NCBI GenBank assembly: GCA_910579185.1
Contig: CAJTTG010000007.1
Coordinates: forward strand, 1 to 64,000
Length of the DNA: 64,000 nt
Origin: an uncultured Muribaculaceae bacterium
GTDB lineage: Bacteria; Bacteroidota; Bacteroidia; Bacteroidales; Muribaculaceae
Direction: 5' to 3'
Positions 24,660 to 33,095 of this stretch are shown here, piece by piece. The position numbers and the translations under genes were made by a program. The notes beneath the pieces are model-generated. The model was given only the letters and a program-made list of their open reading frames with translations, did not search any database and was not told the DNA's origin. Numbering within the stretch: position 1 is the first letter of the stretch; each line of letters begins with the position of its first letter.

Positions 24660-25208
24660 TTATGGCTGTGCGGATTCCAGATCCTCAAATTCACGGCGAT
24701 AGAATTTCCAGTCATTTTCCTCACAGGAATAGGCATAGAATGTCCTGATCCGGAAAAGAGGACGGGATGTGACATCTGAATCCGGAGCGGCACATATGGA
24801 TCTCACCTCCACAGTGTTGCACAGAGTATCCCGTGTGAGATCCTGAGAAGGGTAGATGGCCTTGAAATCCGACCTGTTGAAATACATTTTCACCATTTCG
24901 ACGGCCGGTTTTATATACTCCTTATAGAAAATCGGCACCCGATATCCCGGGAACCATACAGCACGGTAGTCATCCGGTGGTGTCGGGGTCTGCCATCCCG
25001 ATATACAGAGGACAAAACTATGGATGCTGTCGATATCCATGGTGAGTCGGTCTCTCTCATTGTAATTTTCTATCACGTACATGATGTCCCCGCACATCGT
25101 CTCCGACAGGACATTTGGCTTGGCCGCCATTGCTTTTGGCGACAATATCAGACCGGCAATAAACACTATGCCGCATGCGATCAATCGTAATCCTCTGCTC
25201 TTTCCCAT
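24660..25208 (-). CDS. Small exported protein of unknown function
   Basis: I do not recognise it. Starting at MGKSRGLRLIACGIVF (25208) it has a good signal peptide (cleavage near AMAAKP) and about 182 aa. The mature part has five Cys and several aromatic clusters (WFPGYRVPIFYKEY, FRIRTFYAYSCEENDWKFYRREF). The start overlaps the end of the upstream gene by 28 nt, indicating translational coupling. It belongs to a tightly packed run of five genes (24660-27195). Confidence 0.6.
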   Translation of the reverse strand: MGKSRGLRLIACGIVFIAGLILSPKAMAAKPNVLSETMCGDIMYVIENYNERDRLTMDIDSIHSFVLCISGWQTPTPPDDYRAVWFPGYRVPIFYKEYIKPAVEMVKMYFNRSDFKAIYPSQDLTRDTLCNTVEVRSICAAPDSDVTSRPLFRIRTFYAYSCEENDWKFYRREFEDLESAQP

Positions 25209-25663
25209 GATTTTGTCTGGCAATTATAGATGTATTCGTATATATTAGTGCCTGTACTGGAGACACAGAAAATATTTGCGACACTGTCATTATCGACATA
25301 TTCCTCTCCATATCGGGTATAATAATACCAGGGGTAGATAGTCAATGTGTCTCTTGACAGTTCAGTCCGTATGCGGATACCTAAGCAACTGTTATAGGCC
25401 CACGAAATTATTTCTTTAGGAAATAACTCGAAGAAAAATATATTGCCGAACACTATATTTGAGTCCGCCTTGAAATTATTGGGGATGTTCTCAGAGTACA
25501 CAAGCATCGTGTCTGATATTATATCATGGAATGCTTCATTTTTTTCCACATATCTCTCATACTCAATCTGCAAAGCGTCGTTTATGCATTCCGACAGGTC
25601 TTTGAAAGCGTAGATCTGCCCGATGCCCATTGCCGTTAACAATGCTACAATAAAAATCCTCAT
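25181..25663 (-). CDS. Small exported protein of unknown function
   Basis: 160 aa. A signal peptide (MRIFIVALLTAMGIGQIYA) is followed by a charged and aromatic domain ending YIYNCQTKSWERAED. No family recognised. It begins 2 nt after the 63-aa gene and overlaps the next one, so it is part of the same operon. Confidence 0.6.
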   Translation of the reverse strand: MRIFIVALLTAMGIGQIYAFKDLSECINDALQIEYERYVEKNEAFHDIISDTMLVYSENIPNNFKADSNIVFGNIFFFELFPKEIISWAYNSCLGIRIRTELSRDTLTIYPWYYYTRYGEEYVDNDSVANIFCVSSTGTNIYEYIYNCQTKSWERAEDYD

Positions 25664-25665
25664 AT

Positions 25666-25857
25666 CTATTTCTCGTTTTTCTTTACCATATCTTCACCAT
25701 TATCCACTTCAGACGATACACGTTTGCATATATATCCGACAACATATTCAATTGGGGCATATATCTCAATATCGCCATTATCTATTAATTCTGACATAGA
25801 GCGAGTAATGCAATTCCACAACTCTGAATTCTCGAAATCTTTGTACGGATGTTTCAT
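25666..25857 (-). CDS. Small cytoplasmic protein (63 aa)
   Basis: There is no signal peptide, unlike its neighbours. The pattern HPYKDFENSELWNCITRS...LIDNGDIEI...YVVGYICK resembles a short, widespread family of about 65 aa that I have seen but cannot name with certainty. A single cytoplasmic member among exported ones would fit an immunity or adaptor role, but that is speculation. Gaps of 2 and 14 nt place it firmly in the operon. Confidence 0.6.
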   Translation of the reverse strand: MKHPYKDFENSELWNCITRSMSELIDNGDIEIYAPIEYVVGYICKRVSSEVDNGEDMVKKNEK

Positions 25858-25871
25858 TACAGACTTTGAAA

Positions 25872-26705
25872 TTACTTTATTCGTTTAATGACATCCAACC
25901 GCCTGATATCCTGTCGATCATCGTAGATACCCAGCGGAGGAAATGAATAACTGATCTCATGAATTGTTCCGTTCATTAAATACCGCAGGGCGTTATGCTT
26001 CTTTTCTGTATTGCGATACAAAAAACTGTTGGATGAATAATATATGGAACTGTCCGGTTTTCCATTGTCTTTGAGTGGGTAGTACGCCGGTAATCGAATG
26101 AGCAGACTGTCTAATTTTTCACCAACAGAATACTCAAACCGCTCTGCTTTCCCAAAATCATAATTCACGTCATACACTTGCAGCGCATCGCCAAGGATTT
26201 TCCCATTATGATCGTTCTCCCGTAGCCTCCTGCTCACATTTCCATCCGGTTCCATCCGTTGGATGTACTCATAGACCGTCCGGTTTTTTATGAACCGGTC
26301 AACAACGAGGCTATCGCCACGTTCATCGCTCCACCATTTGCAATGCCAGTAATCACCGTGCTTCCTGATCACATACGGATGTTCCACATCGTCAGACCGC
26401 CGGACAACTATCAGATTGTCCGTCTGCCGGACATAGACAAAAGGAGTGTCGGCAACCGGCATCTCTCCTTTGAGTGTCGGCATGTCAAACCGTTGGAATG
26501 TCTTGTATCGCAGACCCTCTCTTGGAGTTTTGCCAGCAGTGATCCCGGGTTCTTCTCCGCTGACTTTCAGATTCACTTCTGCCGGGATGTCCGGCGCAAC
26601 CGGAACCCACCAGCGTCTTTCACGTATTTTCCCACAGCCATACATGCCCGTCAAGGCAATGATCCCGACTATGGCTGTTGTTATTATTTTACCTGTTGTT
26701 CTCAT
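25872..26705 (-). CDS. Lipoprotein of unknown function, paralogue of the 27981-28805 gene
   Basis: Start chosen at MRTTGKIITTAIVG (26705), which gives a lipoprotein signal (LTGMYGC) and 277 aa; the longer ORF lacks a signal. The mature part shares spaced motifs with the protein at 27981-28805: V-R-x-S-(D/N)-D-(V/M)-(E/D)-H-P-(Y/F), V-D-R-(F/Y)-(I/V)-x-N-x-T-V-Y-E-(Y/F)-I, and G-K-x-E-R-F. These are diverged paralogues. The start overlaps the upstream gene by 17 nt. Function unknown; probably an outer-membrane or periplasmic lipoprotein. Confidence 0.65.
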   Translation of the reverse strand: MRTTGKIITTAIVGIIALTGMYGCGKIRERRWWVPVAPDIPAEVNLKVSGEEPGITAGKTPREGLRYKTFQRFDMPTLKGEMPVADTPFVYVRQTDNLIVVRRSDDVEHPYVIRKHGDYWHCKWWSDERGDSLVVDRFIKNRTVYEYIQRMEPDGNVSRRLRENDHNGKILGDALQVYDVNYDFGKAERFEYSVGEKLDSLLIRLPAYYPLKDNGKPDSSIYYSSNSFLYRNTEKKHNALRYLMNGTIHEISYSFPPLGIYDDRQDIRRLDVIKRIK

Positions 26706-27195
26706 TGATTCTGACTCTTTTTGCTTTGCCAATACGGCAGCTGTCATCATATATGCTGAATCCATACATTCTCTGATCCAACTTAATCGTAGTGGATTCT
26801 TTGATGATTAATTCCGGATCGACCCACAATTTTTTCCAGTCGGTTGTTTTCGCCATTTCATTTTTTATATGGAAGCGGAAACTGTTGCAGCTGGCATACG
26901 TGATCACATCATACGGATCCAGCACATATATGTCGGCAGATGTTGAATCCGGCACAAAAATCTCTATATCCTGCGAGTCAATCCTCGGCCAATTGATTAT
27001 CAGGGTATCGGTGAGTGCATCCTCGCTTCGGCCTATGCGTATCATATTGTAGTCCAACTCCGGATCAAGGCGGTCAATGGTCAGATACAGATTGCATCTA
27101 TCCACCCTATAAAGCTTCTCATCGGGTGAAAGGAAACAGGAATGCGTCACCGCCAGCAGTACGCCGCAAATCAACAATTTCAATACTCTGCTCAT
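26689..27195 (-). CDS. Small lipoprotein of unknown function
   Basis: 168 aa with a lipobox (AVTHSC, lipid Cys at 20). The mature domain (YRVDRCNLYLTIDRLDPELDYNMIRIGRSEDALTDTLIINWPRI) looks like a small beta-sandwich. No family recognised. First gene of the packed five-gene run. Confidence 0.6.
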   Translation of the reverse strand: MSRVLKLLICGVLLAVTHSCFLSPDEKLYRVDRCNLYLTIDRLDPELDYNMIRIGRSEDALTDTLIINWPRIDSQDIEIFVPDSTSADIYVLDPYDVITYASCNSFRFHIKNEMAKTTDWKKLWVDPELIIKESTTIKLDQRMYGFSIYDDSCRIGKAKRVRINENNR

Positions 27196-27228
27196 TTCTT
27201 AATGGTATTATTTAAAACCGGGCTGAAA

Positions 27229-27345
27229 TTACTGTAGTCGGTAAATCTGATGACCTCTGCACTCGGAGTATTCCACAAAGCACCCATTTGCAATTGCGCA
27301 TGGCATCGACAACATAACTGCGAATAATGTCAATAGATATTTCAT
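27229..27345 (-). pseudogene. 38-codon exported peptide or gene remnant
   Basis: Translation gives a signal-peptide-like start (MKYLLTLFAVMLSMPCAIA) and only about 19 residues after it (NGCFVEYSECRGHQIYRLQ), then a stop. It sits 4 nt from the next gene, in the operon's orientation. It could be a true micro-peptide with two Cys, or the 5' stub of a decayed gene of this cluster. Confidence 0.35.
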
Positions 27346-27349
27346 GGCG

Positions 27350-27844
27350 TTATTTGTCGTCTATAGCGTGTCTGTGGTTTTTCCCGATGTCATTGACCAG
27401 ATCATTTATCGCATCAGGTGTATGATATCGCGTCGAACCACGGTCAATCCCTCCAGCTGTGATCCATAGTAATTCAATGTTGTTTTCGTCATCGTATATA
27501 AGTATCTGCCCGATTATATCAGGACTATCACTGAAATAGAGAACATTACCTTTGATTATCTTTAAACGTAAGGCCGGTGAATCCGTATCATATTTGAGTT
27601 GTTCACGGATCTCCATCCCATTCAGAATATTCATGAAAGAGTCGATCTCCGCTTTATCTGTAATCCAGCGATAAGGTCTTTTGAAAAGATCCCTCCATGC
27701 CTCATCAAAGCTAACCCTTGTTTCTCCAATTGGTTGCAGGATACCCGGATCCGAGGCCTTGATCAGAATCCTGCAAACCTGAGCATTTGCCGACATCGAC
27801 AACAAGACTATGAATATCAATATTAGTTTATTCAACTTTATCAT
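27350..27844 (-). CDS. Small exported protein of unknown function
   Basis: Starting at MIKLNKLILIFIVLLSMSANAQ (27844) it has a typical signal peptide and 164 aa. The mature part contains a central hydrophobic strand (GQILIYDDENNIELLWITAGGID) and ends charged. No family recognised. Same strand and A/T-rich composition as its neighbours. Confidence 0.6.
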   Translation of the reverse strand: MIKLNKLILIFIVLLSMSANAQVCRILIKASDPGILQPIGETRVSFDEAWRDLFKRPYRWITDKAEIDSFMNILNGMEIREQLKYDTDSPALRLKIIKGNVLYFSDSPDIIGQILIYDDENNIELLWITAGGIDRGSTRYHTPDAINDLVNDIGKNHRHAIDDK

Positions 27845-27980
27845 GACAATAATGTGCATTAAATCTTCTTGTGATTATTTTTTTGAGGACTATATGGGGT
27901 TCTACACAATCTGCATGATCACCTGTCGAATCCTATTTAAAGTTTGGAATAAATCATTTGAACTATAAGCCTCCATTAGC

Positions 27981-28805
27981 TCAATGCTGACGAATTGTTT
28001 CAATCTTTCCATGCTCATTTATATATCTGTAAAAATAAGCAGTCTCTGTAATAAAAACCATCTGATAGTAGCGATCATTAAAAAGACCAATAGCGGATCT
28101 CGGGACTGTATATGAATTTTTTGAATTTTTTTCTGAAATCCTATAGACAGTATCTAAAGTTTCGATGTTCTCAGTCCTAATTCTATCTGATTTCAAATCA
28201 GTATTCCAACCAACACCAAATTCATCCTTAAGAAATCGTTCAATTTTTCCAATATCCATATTTTCATAAAAACGTGTCTTTGGAACATTCCTGAAGTAAT
28301 ATGTTTTGTTTCTATCCTTGGTTCTAACACTGAATATTTGCGATACAGAGTCAGTATTCAAGGAGCGAATAAATTCATAGACGGTGTCATTGTGGACATA
28401 TCTATCAACTATCTTAGGCGATATACCGGTCATTGATTGTTGCTGAGCCTCGGTCATATTTATATTATACGTCCGTCTATTATACCAGTATTTCCCTTGC
28501 CGATAAAATATAAATGGGTGATCCATATCATTGCTTAATCTGACGATAACGCTATCCGGACTCTCTTTTACAAACACATTTGTAGAATCTACTATTGTCT
28601 CATTTCCTGACATTGAATAGACATCAAATGATCCAAATTTTTTATATTGCAAAGTGTCGTATGGCTGGTGATAGTTGTCATCAATTGTGAATTGTTTTAT
28701 GGAATCGATTGTGACCTCAGATGGGGCATCTGTTTTTCCACCATTGTTTGAGCACGAGATGAATAAAAGCACTGATAAAATAAGTACATTTTTGAAACGT
28801 GACAT
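27981..28805 (-). CDS. Lipoprotein of unknown function, paralogue of the 25872-26705 gene
   Basis: 274 aa, with a lipobox (LLFISC) after MSRFKNVLILSV. It aligns over most of its length with the lipoprotein at 25872-26705, around V-I-V-R-L-S-N-D-M-D-H-P-F, I-V-D-R-Y-V-H-N-D-T-V-Y-E-F-I and I-G-K-I-E-R-F-L. It has its own promoter and heads the cluster. Function unknown; two diverged copies in one cluster suggest diversification against variable partners. Confidence 0.65.
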   Translation of the reverse strand: MSRFKNVLILSVLLFISCSNNGGKTDAPSEVTIDSIKQFTIDDNYHQPYDTLQYKKFGSFDVYSMSGNETIVDSTNVFVKESPDSVIVRLSNDMDHPFIFYRQGKYWYNRRTYNINMTEAQQQSMTGISPKIVDRYVHNDTVYEFIRSLNTDSVSQIFSVRTKDRNKTYYFRNVPKTRFYENMDIGKIERFLKDEFGVGWNTDLKSDRIRTENIETLDTVYRISEKNSKNSYTVPRSAIGLFNDRYYQMVFITETAYFYRYINEHGKIETIRQH

Positions 28806-28830
28806 GGTATTGATCTATTTACTTTTATCA

Positions 28831-28863
28831 CAAATATAATCCATGGCGGATGCTGTTTGCAAA
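28831..28863 (-). promoter_or_regulatory. Promoter of the exported-protein cluster
   Basis: On the minus strand TTTG (28860-28863), a 21-nt spacer and TATATTTG (28831-28838). It gives a leader of about 20 nt to ATG 28805. Confidence 0.75.
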
Positions 28864-28887
28864 TTTTAGCTAATGATTAACTTTTAT

Positions 28888-28925
28888 TAAATGAAAATGC
28901 GCCGGCTCTCGATGAGGGCTGGCGC
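28888..28925 (-). terminator. Terminator after the SemiSWEET gene
   Basis: Read on the minus strand, a GC-rich stem (28899-28908 with 28914-28925, a few G-T pairs) is followed by ATTTTCATTTAATAAAAG. Confidence 0.6.
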
Positions 28926-28951
28926 AGTAGATGAAATATGGGATTACGGGG

Positions 28952-29236
28952 TTAGTTTTTTCTGCGTTTTCGGCGGTCGTTGTGTACCTTTATGCCGAAC
29001 ACGATTGCGCTGGAAACGGTTGTGATGGTGTTTGTGATCACAAGCGGCCAGTTGCTTAATAAAAGTCCTTGGATTACGAAAAATATGCTTCCGGCTCCCA
29101 ACAGGAGGAAGGTGGGGAGGGCTATGCCGTCGGTGTCGCGTGTGCGGATGGTGTAGATGGCCTGTGGCAGATAGCCGCACACCATGCAGATTGCGGCCGT
29201 GTAGCCTACGATTTCGGTTATGAGTGCTGTTGTCAT
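28952..29236 (-). CDS. SemiSWEET-type sugar transporter
   Basis: A small membrane protein of 94 aa (start MTTALITEIVGYTAA, 29236) with three transmembrane helices and the PQ-loop signature G-Y-L-P-Q in helix 1. This is half of a SWEET; two copies form the pore for facilitated sugar movement. The longer ORF start at 29359 is rejected because it would run through the der terminator. The C-terminus is basic (HNDRRKRRKN), in line with a positive-inside end. It follows der after a terminator, so expression may be partly independent. Confidence 0.88.
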   Translation of the reverse strand: MTTALITEIVGYTAAICMVCGYLPQAIYTIRTRDTDGIALPTFLLLGAGSIFFVIQGLLLSNWPLVITNTITTVSSAIVFGIKVHNDRRKRRKN

Positions 29237-29262
29237 GACGATAATCTGGTTGTGGGTTAAAT

Positions 29263-29292
29263 AAAAAAGCCGGAGCTGTTGAGCGCTCCGGC
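29263..29292 (-). terminator. Terminator after der
   Basis: On the minus strand the stem GCCGGAGC / GCTCCGGC (29285-29292 with 29269-29276) is followed by TTTTTT (29263-29268). Confidence 0.85.
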
Positions 29293-29321
29293 CTGATGGT
29301 TTTGTGCTGTAGGTGGGGCGT

Positions 29322-30644
29322 TTATTTCTCGCGCATATAGACGTTGATCGGAGTTCCACTGAAGTCCCAGTTCTCGCGTATCTTGTTCTCGAGATAGCGA
29401 CGGTAGGGCTCCTTGACCCACTGGGGTAGATTGCAGAAGAAGATAAACGTGGGGATTGGCGCTCCCTTCAGCATTGTTATATATTTGATCTTGATGTATT
29501 TGCCTTTGTTGGCTGGTGGGGGATAGGCATCAATGGCCTCGCGCATCACGGTGTTGAGCTGCGATGTCGGGACGGTGCGGCAGCGGTTGTGGTAGACCTC
29601 CACGGCTGTTTCCAGCACTTTGTAGATGCGCTGCTTGGTCAGGGCCGATCCGAAGATGATGGGGAAGTCGGTGAATGGTGCGAAACGTTCGCGTATGGTG
29701 TTCTCGAAGTGTTTGATGGCCACTTCCGATTTGTCCTTCACGAGATCCCATTTGTTGACGCAGACCACGAGCCCTTTCTTGTTGCGCTGGATCAGCGAGA
29801 AGATGCTCACATCCTGTGCCTCGATTCCACGGGTTGCGTCGATCATCAGGATACACACGTCGGATGCCTCAATGGCGCGGATCGAACGGATCACGGAATA
29901 GTATTCGATGTCCTCGTTGACCTTCGTTTTCTTGCGGATGCCGGCGGTGTCGACAAGATAGAAGTCGAAGCCGAACTTATTGTAACGTGTATAGATCGAG
30001 TCACGTGTAGTTCCGGCTATATCGGTCACAATGTTGCGGTCCTCTCCGATGAATGAGTTGATGATTGAGGATTTTCCTGCGTTAGGGCGGCCTACAATGG
30101 CGAATCTCGGAATATTGTCGAGATGCTGGTCGGCATCATCTTCTGTCGGTTCCGGGAGCTCGCGGACAACCTCGTCGAGCAGATCGCCGGTACCGAAGCC
30201 GTTGATCGCCGAGATAGGGTAGGGATCGCCGAGACCGAGAGCATAGAATTCGGGCACGTTGTAGAGCCAGTCGTTGGAATCTACTTTATTGGCTACCAGG
30301 ATCACCGGTTTTTTTGATTTGCGGAGGATTTCGGCAACATGATCGTCGAGGTCGGTGACGCCGTTCATCGCGTCGACAACGAACAGGATCTCGTCGGCCT
30401 GTTCTATGGCGAGATGCACCTGCTTGTTGATCTCTCCTTCAAAGATGTCGTCGGAGTTGACTACCCAGCCACCGGTGTCGACAATGGAAAATTCGCGGCC
30501 GTTCCAATCCACGTGGCCATACTGGCGGTCGCGCGTGGTGCCGGCGGTTTCGTCGACGATTGCCGTACGCGATTCTGTCAGGCGGTTGAAAAGGGTGGAT
30601 TTGCCCACGTTCGGGCGGCCTACAATGGCGATTAACTGTCCCAT
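29322..30644 (-). CDS. der: Ribosome-assembly GTPase Der (EngA)
   Basis: An essential double-GTPase that helps assemble the 50S subunit. The 440-aa protein has two G domains: G1 motifs GRPNVGKST (about 8-16) and GRPNAGKSS (about 186-194), G3 DTGGW and DTAGI, G4 NKVD and NKWD. A C-terminal KH-like domain follows (GKYIKIKYITMLKGAPIPTFIFFCNLPQWVKEPYRRYLENKIRENW). It comes 45 nt after era in the DUF177-rpmF-fabH-era-der order conserved in Bacteroidales. Confidence 0.97.
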   Translation of the reverse strand: MGQLIAIVGRPNVGKSTLFNRLTESRTAIVDETAGTTRDRQYGHVDWNGREFSIVDTGGWVVNSDDIFEGEINKQVHLAIEQADEILFVVDAMNGVTDLDDHVAEILRKSKKPVILVANKVDSNDWLYNVPEFYALGLGDPYPISAINGFGTGDLLDEVVRELPEPTEDDADQHLDNIPRFAIVGRPNAGKSSIINSFIGEDRNIVTDIAGTTRDSIYTRYNKFGFDFYLVDTAGIRKKTKVNEDIEYYSVIRSIRAIEASDVCILMIDATRGIEAQDVSIFSLIQRNKKGLVVCVNKWDLVKDKSEVAIKHFENTIRERFAPFTDFPIIFGSALTKQRIYKVLETAVEVYHNRCRTVPTSQLNTVMREAIDAYPPPANKGKYIKIKYITMLKGAPIPTFIFFCNLPQWVKEPYRRYLENKIRENWDFSGTPINVYMREK

Positions 30645-30689
30645 ATTAAAGTGCTAAAATACTTGAATCTGATGCAAATTTAGCGAAAA

Positions 30690-31580
30690 TTATTCAATAT
30701 ATCCGAATGCGCGCAGTTTATTGTCGCGGTTGCGCCAGTTCGGTTCTACCTTGACGAAGAGCTCGAGAAACACTTTCTTGCCGAAAAATGTCTCAATGTC
30801 GCGGCGTGCTTCGGTGCCTACTTTTTTCAGTTTCGCACCCTGTCGGCCAATGATGATGCCCTTCTGGGAGTCGCGCTCCACGTAGATCACTGCCATGATG
30901 TGTATGGCACCCTCTTTTTCGTCGAATTTCTCAACGATAACCTCAGTCGAATAGGGGACCTCCTTGTCGTAGTTCAGGAGGATTTTCTCGCGGATAATCT
31001 CTGTGACAAAAAATCTTGCCGGTTTGTCGGTCAGCGCGTCCTTTCCGAAATAGGGGGCATGCTGCGGCAGAAGCTCCACGATGCGGTTCATGAGGTTCTC
31101 GACATTGAAATGTTCCTTAGCCGATGTGGGGAAGATTTCGGCGTTGGGGAGCAGCTGACGCCAGCGGTCAACAATCGCGTTCAGTTCGTCCTGCGACTTG
31201 ACAAGGTCTATTTTGTTGATAACCAGCAGCACGGGGATTGTTTCCTTGGCCACTTTGGCAAGATAGTCGGCGTTCTTGGTGGGGTCTTCAACAACGTCGG
31301 TCACATACAGAAGCACGTCGGCATCGGTCAATGCACCTTCTGAGAATCCAAGCATGCTTTCCTGAAGCTTGTATTTCGGGTCAAGTACTCCGGGGGTATC
31401 GGAGAACACGATCTGGTACTCGTCGGTGTTGACGATGCCCATTATGCGGTGGCGTGTGGTCTGTGCTTTGGATGTTATGATGCTTATGCGTTCGCCTACG
31501 AGGTCGTTGGTCAGTGTGGATTTTCCTACGTTGGGGTTGCCTACGATATTGACAAATCCCGCTTTATGGTTTTCAGTCAT
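30690..31580 (-). CDS. era: GTPase Era
   Basis: Era binds the 3' end of 16S rRNA and controls 30S maturation. The 296-aa protein has G1 GNPNVGKST, G3 DTPGV and G4 NKID. The C-terminal KH domain has GIIIGRQGAKLKKVGTEAR. Length and layout are standard. A hairpin terminator lies between fabH and era (31610-31645), so era may be partly uncoupled from fabH. Confidence 0.97.
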   Translation of the reverse strand: MTENHKAGFVNIVGNPNVGKSTLTNDLVGERISIITSKAQTTRHRIMGIVNTDEYQIVFSDTPGVLDPKYKLQESMLGFSEGALTDADVLLYVTDVVEDPTKNADYLAKVAKETIPVLLVINKIDLVKSQDELNAIVDRWRQLLPNAEIFPTSAKEHFNVENLMNRIVELLPQHAPYFGKDALTDKPARFFVTEIIREKILLNYDKEVPYSTEVIVEKFDEKEGAIHIMAVIYVERDSQKGIIIGRQGAKLKKVGTEARRDIETFFGKKVFLELFVKVEPNWRNRDNKLRAFGYIE

Positions 31581-31609
31581 AGCTGTTTGAATTTTGGTTA
31601 CAAGAATAA

Positions 31610-31645
31610 AACACTAATAGCACCATAAAAGATGCTATTAGTGTT
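31610..31645 (-). terminator. Hairpin between fabH and era
   Basis: A perfect 13-bp stem (AACACTAATAGCA at 31610-31622, TGCTATTAGTGTT at 31633-31645) with T-rich flanks on both strands. It is expected to end or attenuate the fabH transcript before era. Confidence 0.8.
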
Positions 31646-31680
31646 TATTTTTTTATTTTCTTGACAGAACGGATGAGTGA

Positions 31681-32664
31681 TCAAAGATCCCAGATCACAT
31701 ACATCGCACCCCATGTGAAGCCGGCTCCAAATGCTGTCAGCACCAGACGGTCGCCCTTCTTGAGGCGGTGTTTGTTCTCGTCGATACACAATGGAATCGA
31801 CGCTGCTGATGTGTTGCCGCGGTATTCGATGTTGACGAGCACCTTCTCGGGGTCGATGCCGGCACGTGATGCGACGGCCTCGATGATGCGCAGGTTGGCC
31901 TGATGGGGAATCAGCCAGTCCACGGACTCCATGGTCAGGTTGTTGCGCTCGCAGATCTCAAGGGTGGCGTTGAGCATGTCTGTAACGGCGTGTTTGTAGA
32001 CGAATCGGCCGTCCTGGAACAGGAAGTTGTCGCCGCGGTCCACGGTCTCGTGGGTTGTGGGCATAACGGAACCACCGGCATTCATGATCAGGTGGTCGCG
32101 GCCAACGCCGTCAACGTGGAACACACCATCGATGATACCTACGGGTTCTTCGGTGGGGGTGATGAGCATTGCAGCGGCACCGTCGCCGAACAGCGGACAG
32201 GTGGCGCGATCCTCATAGTTGACCATTGATGACATTTTCTCGGCAGCCACTACCACAACTTTCTTGCGGAGTCCGGATTTCACGTATGCCGCAGCATCTT
32301 CCAAGGCCACGATGCAGCCTGCGCAGGCAGCCTGAATATCATAGGCGTAAGCCGATTTGAGGCCGCAGCCATGGGCTATGACGGATCCCGTGGATGGGAA
32401 ACGATAGTCGGGATTTGAGGTGGCGCAGATCAGCAGGTCAACTTCTTCAGGTTTGGTGCCGGTCGATTCAAGCAGTCGGTTGACAGCCTGAATGCCCATG
32501 TAGGAAGAGCCGGCTCCCTCTTTTTTGAGGATGCGGCGTTCCTTGATTCCGACGCGAGTTGTGATCCATTCGTCGTTAGTGTCCACCATTTTCGACAGCA
32601 TTTCGTTGTCGAGGATGTCGTCGGGAACAAAAGATGCGACACCCGATATTCTTGCATTCAGCAT
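31681..32664 (-). CDS. fabH: Beta-ketoacyl-ACP synthase III
   Basis: FabH condenses an acyl-CoA primer with malonyl-ACP to start fatty-acid synthesis. At 327 aa it has the family length. The catalytic triad is visible: Cys114 in QAACAG, His in IPHQANLRI and Asn in YRGNTSAAS. The residue after AACAG is C rather than the common F. It stands next to rpmF, as in many bacteria. Confidence 0.96.
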   Translation of the reverse strand: MLNARISGVASFVPDDILDNEMLSKMVDTNDEWITTRVGIKERRILKKEGAGSSYMGIQAVNRLLESTGTKPEEVDLLICATSNPDYRFPSTGSVIAHGCGLKSAYAYDIQAACAGCIVALEDAAAYVKSGLRKKVVVVAAEKMSSMVNYEDRATCPLFGDGAAAMLITPTEEPVGIIDGVFHVDGVGRDHLIMNAGGSVMPTTHETVDRGDNFLFQDGRFVYKHAVTDMLNATLEICERNNLTMESVDWLIPHQANLRIIEAVASRAGIDPEKVLVNIEYRGNTSAASIPLCIDENKHRLKKGDRLVLTAFGAGFTWGAMYVIWDL

Positions 32665-32845
32665 GGTCTTTGGAGATGTGTAAGGGTGGTGAGATGTTTG
32701 CGTGACAAATATCCTCCGGAATATCCGCTCTTTGTGGGTTGGATATTCGGAGAATACGGTGTTATGTCAATTAAAAGTAATGGCCACGTCGGCTTTTACC
32801 AGTCGGTGCGTGAGATCTCTGATTGTGTGCAGTTGTACTGCCGGA

Positions 32846-33031
32846 TCAGATAACCTCTGCTTTTTCGATGGCGATTTTGCCGCGGTAGTGTCCACATTCG
32901 CCGCACACTGTGTGGTAGATGTGCCAAGCGCCGCAGTTAGGGCAGATAGCCAGCGTGGGAGCCACAGCCTTATCGTGAGTTCTACGCTTTGCTGTGCGGG
33001 TCTTCGATTGTTTGCGTTTAGGATGTGCCAT
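32846..33031 (-). CDS. rpmF: 50S ribosomal protein L32
   Basis: A 61-aa ribosomal protein with a basic start (MAHPKRKQSKTRTAKRR) and an intact zinc site of four Cys (30, 33, 43, 46; CPNC and CGEC). It lies between DUF177 (64 nt upstream) and fabH (181 nt downstream). Confidence 0.96.
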   Translation of the reverse strand: MAHPKRKQSKTRTAKRRTHDKAVAPTLAICPNCGAWHIYHTVCGECGHYRGKIAIEKAEVI

Positions 33032-33095
33032 TGTTTTTTAGGTTATTGTTTTTATTGTTATTGTCAAATAATGTCTTTAAGTATCGGGCCGATTG

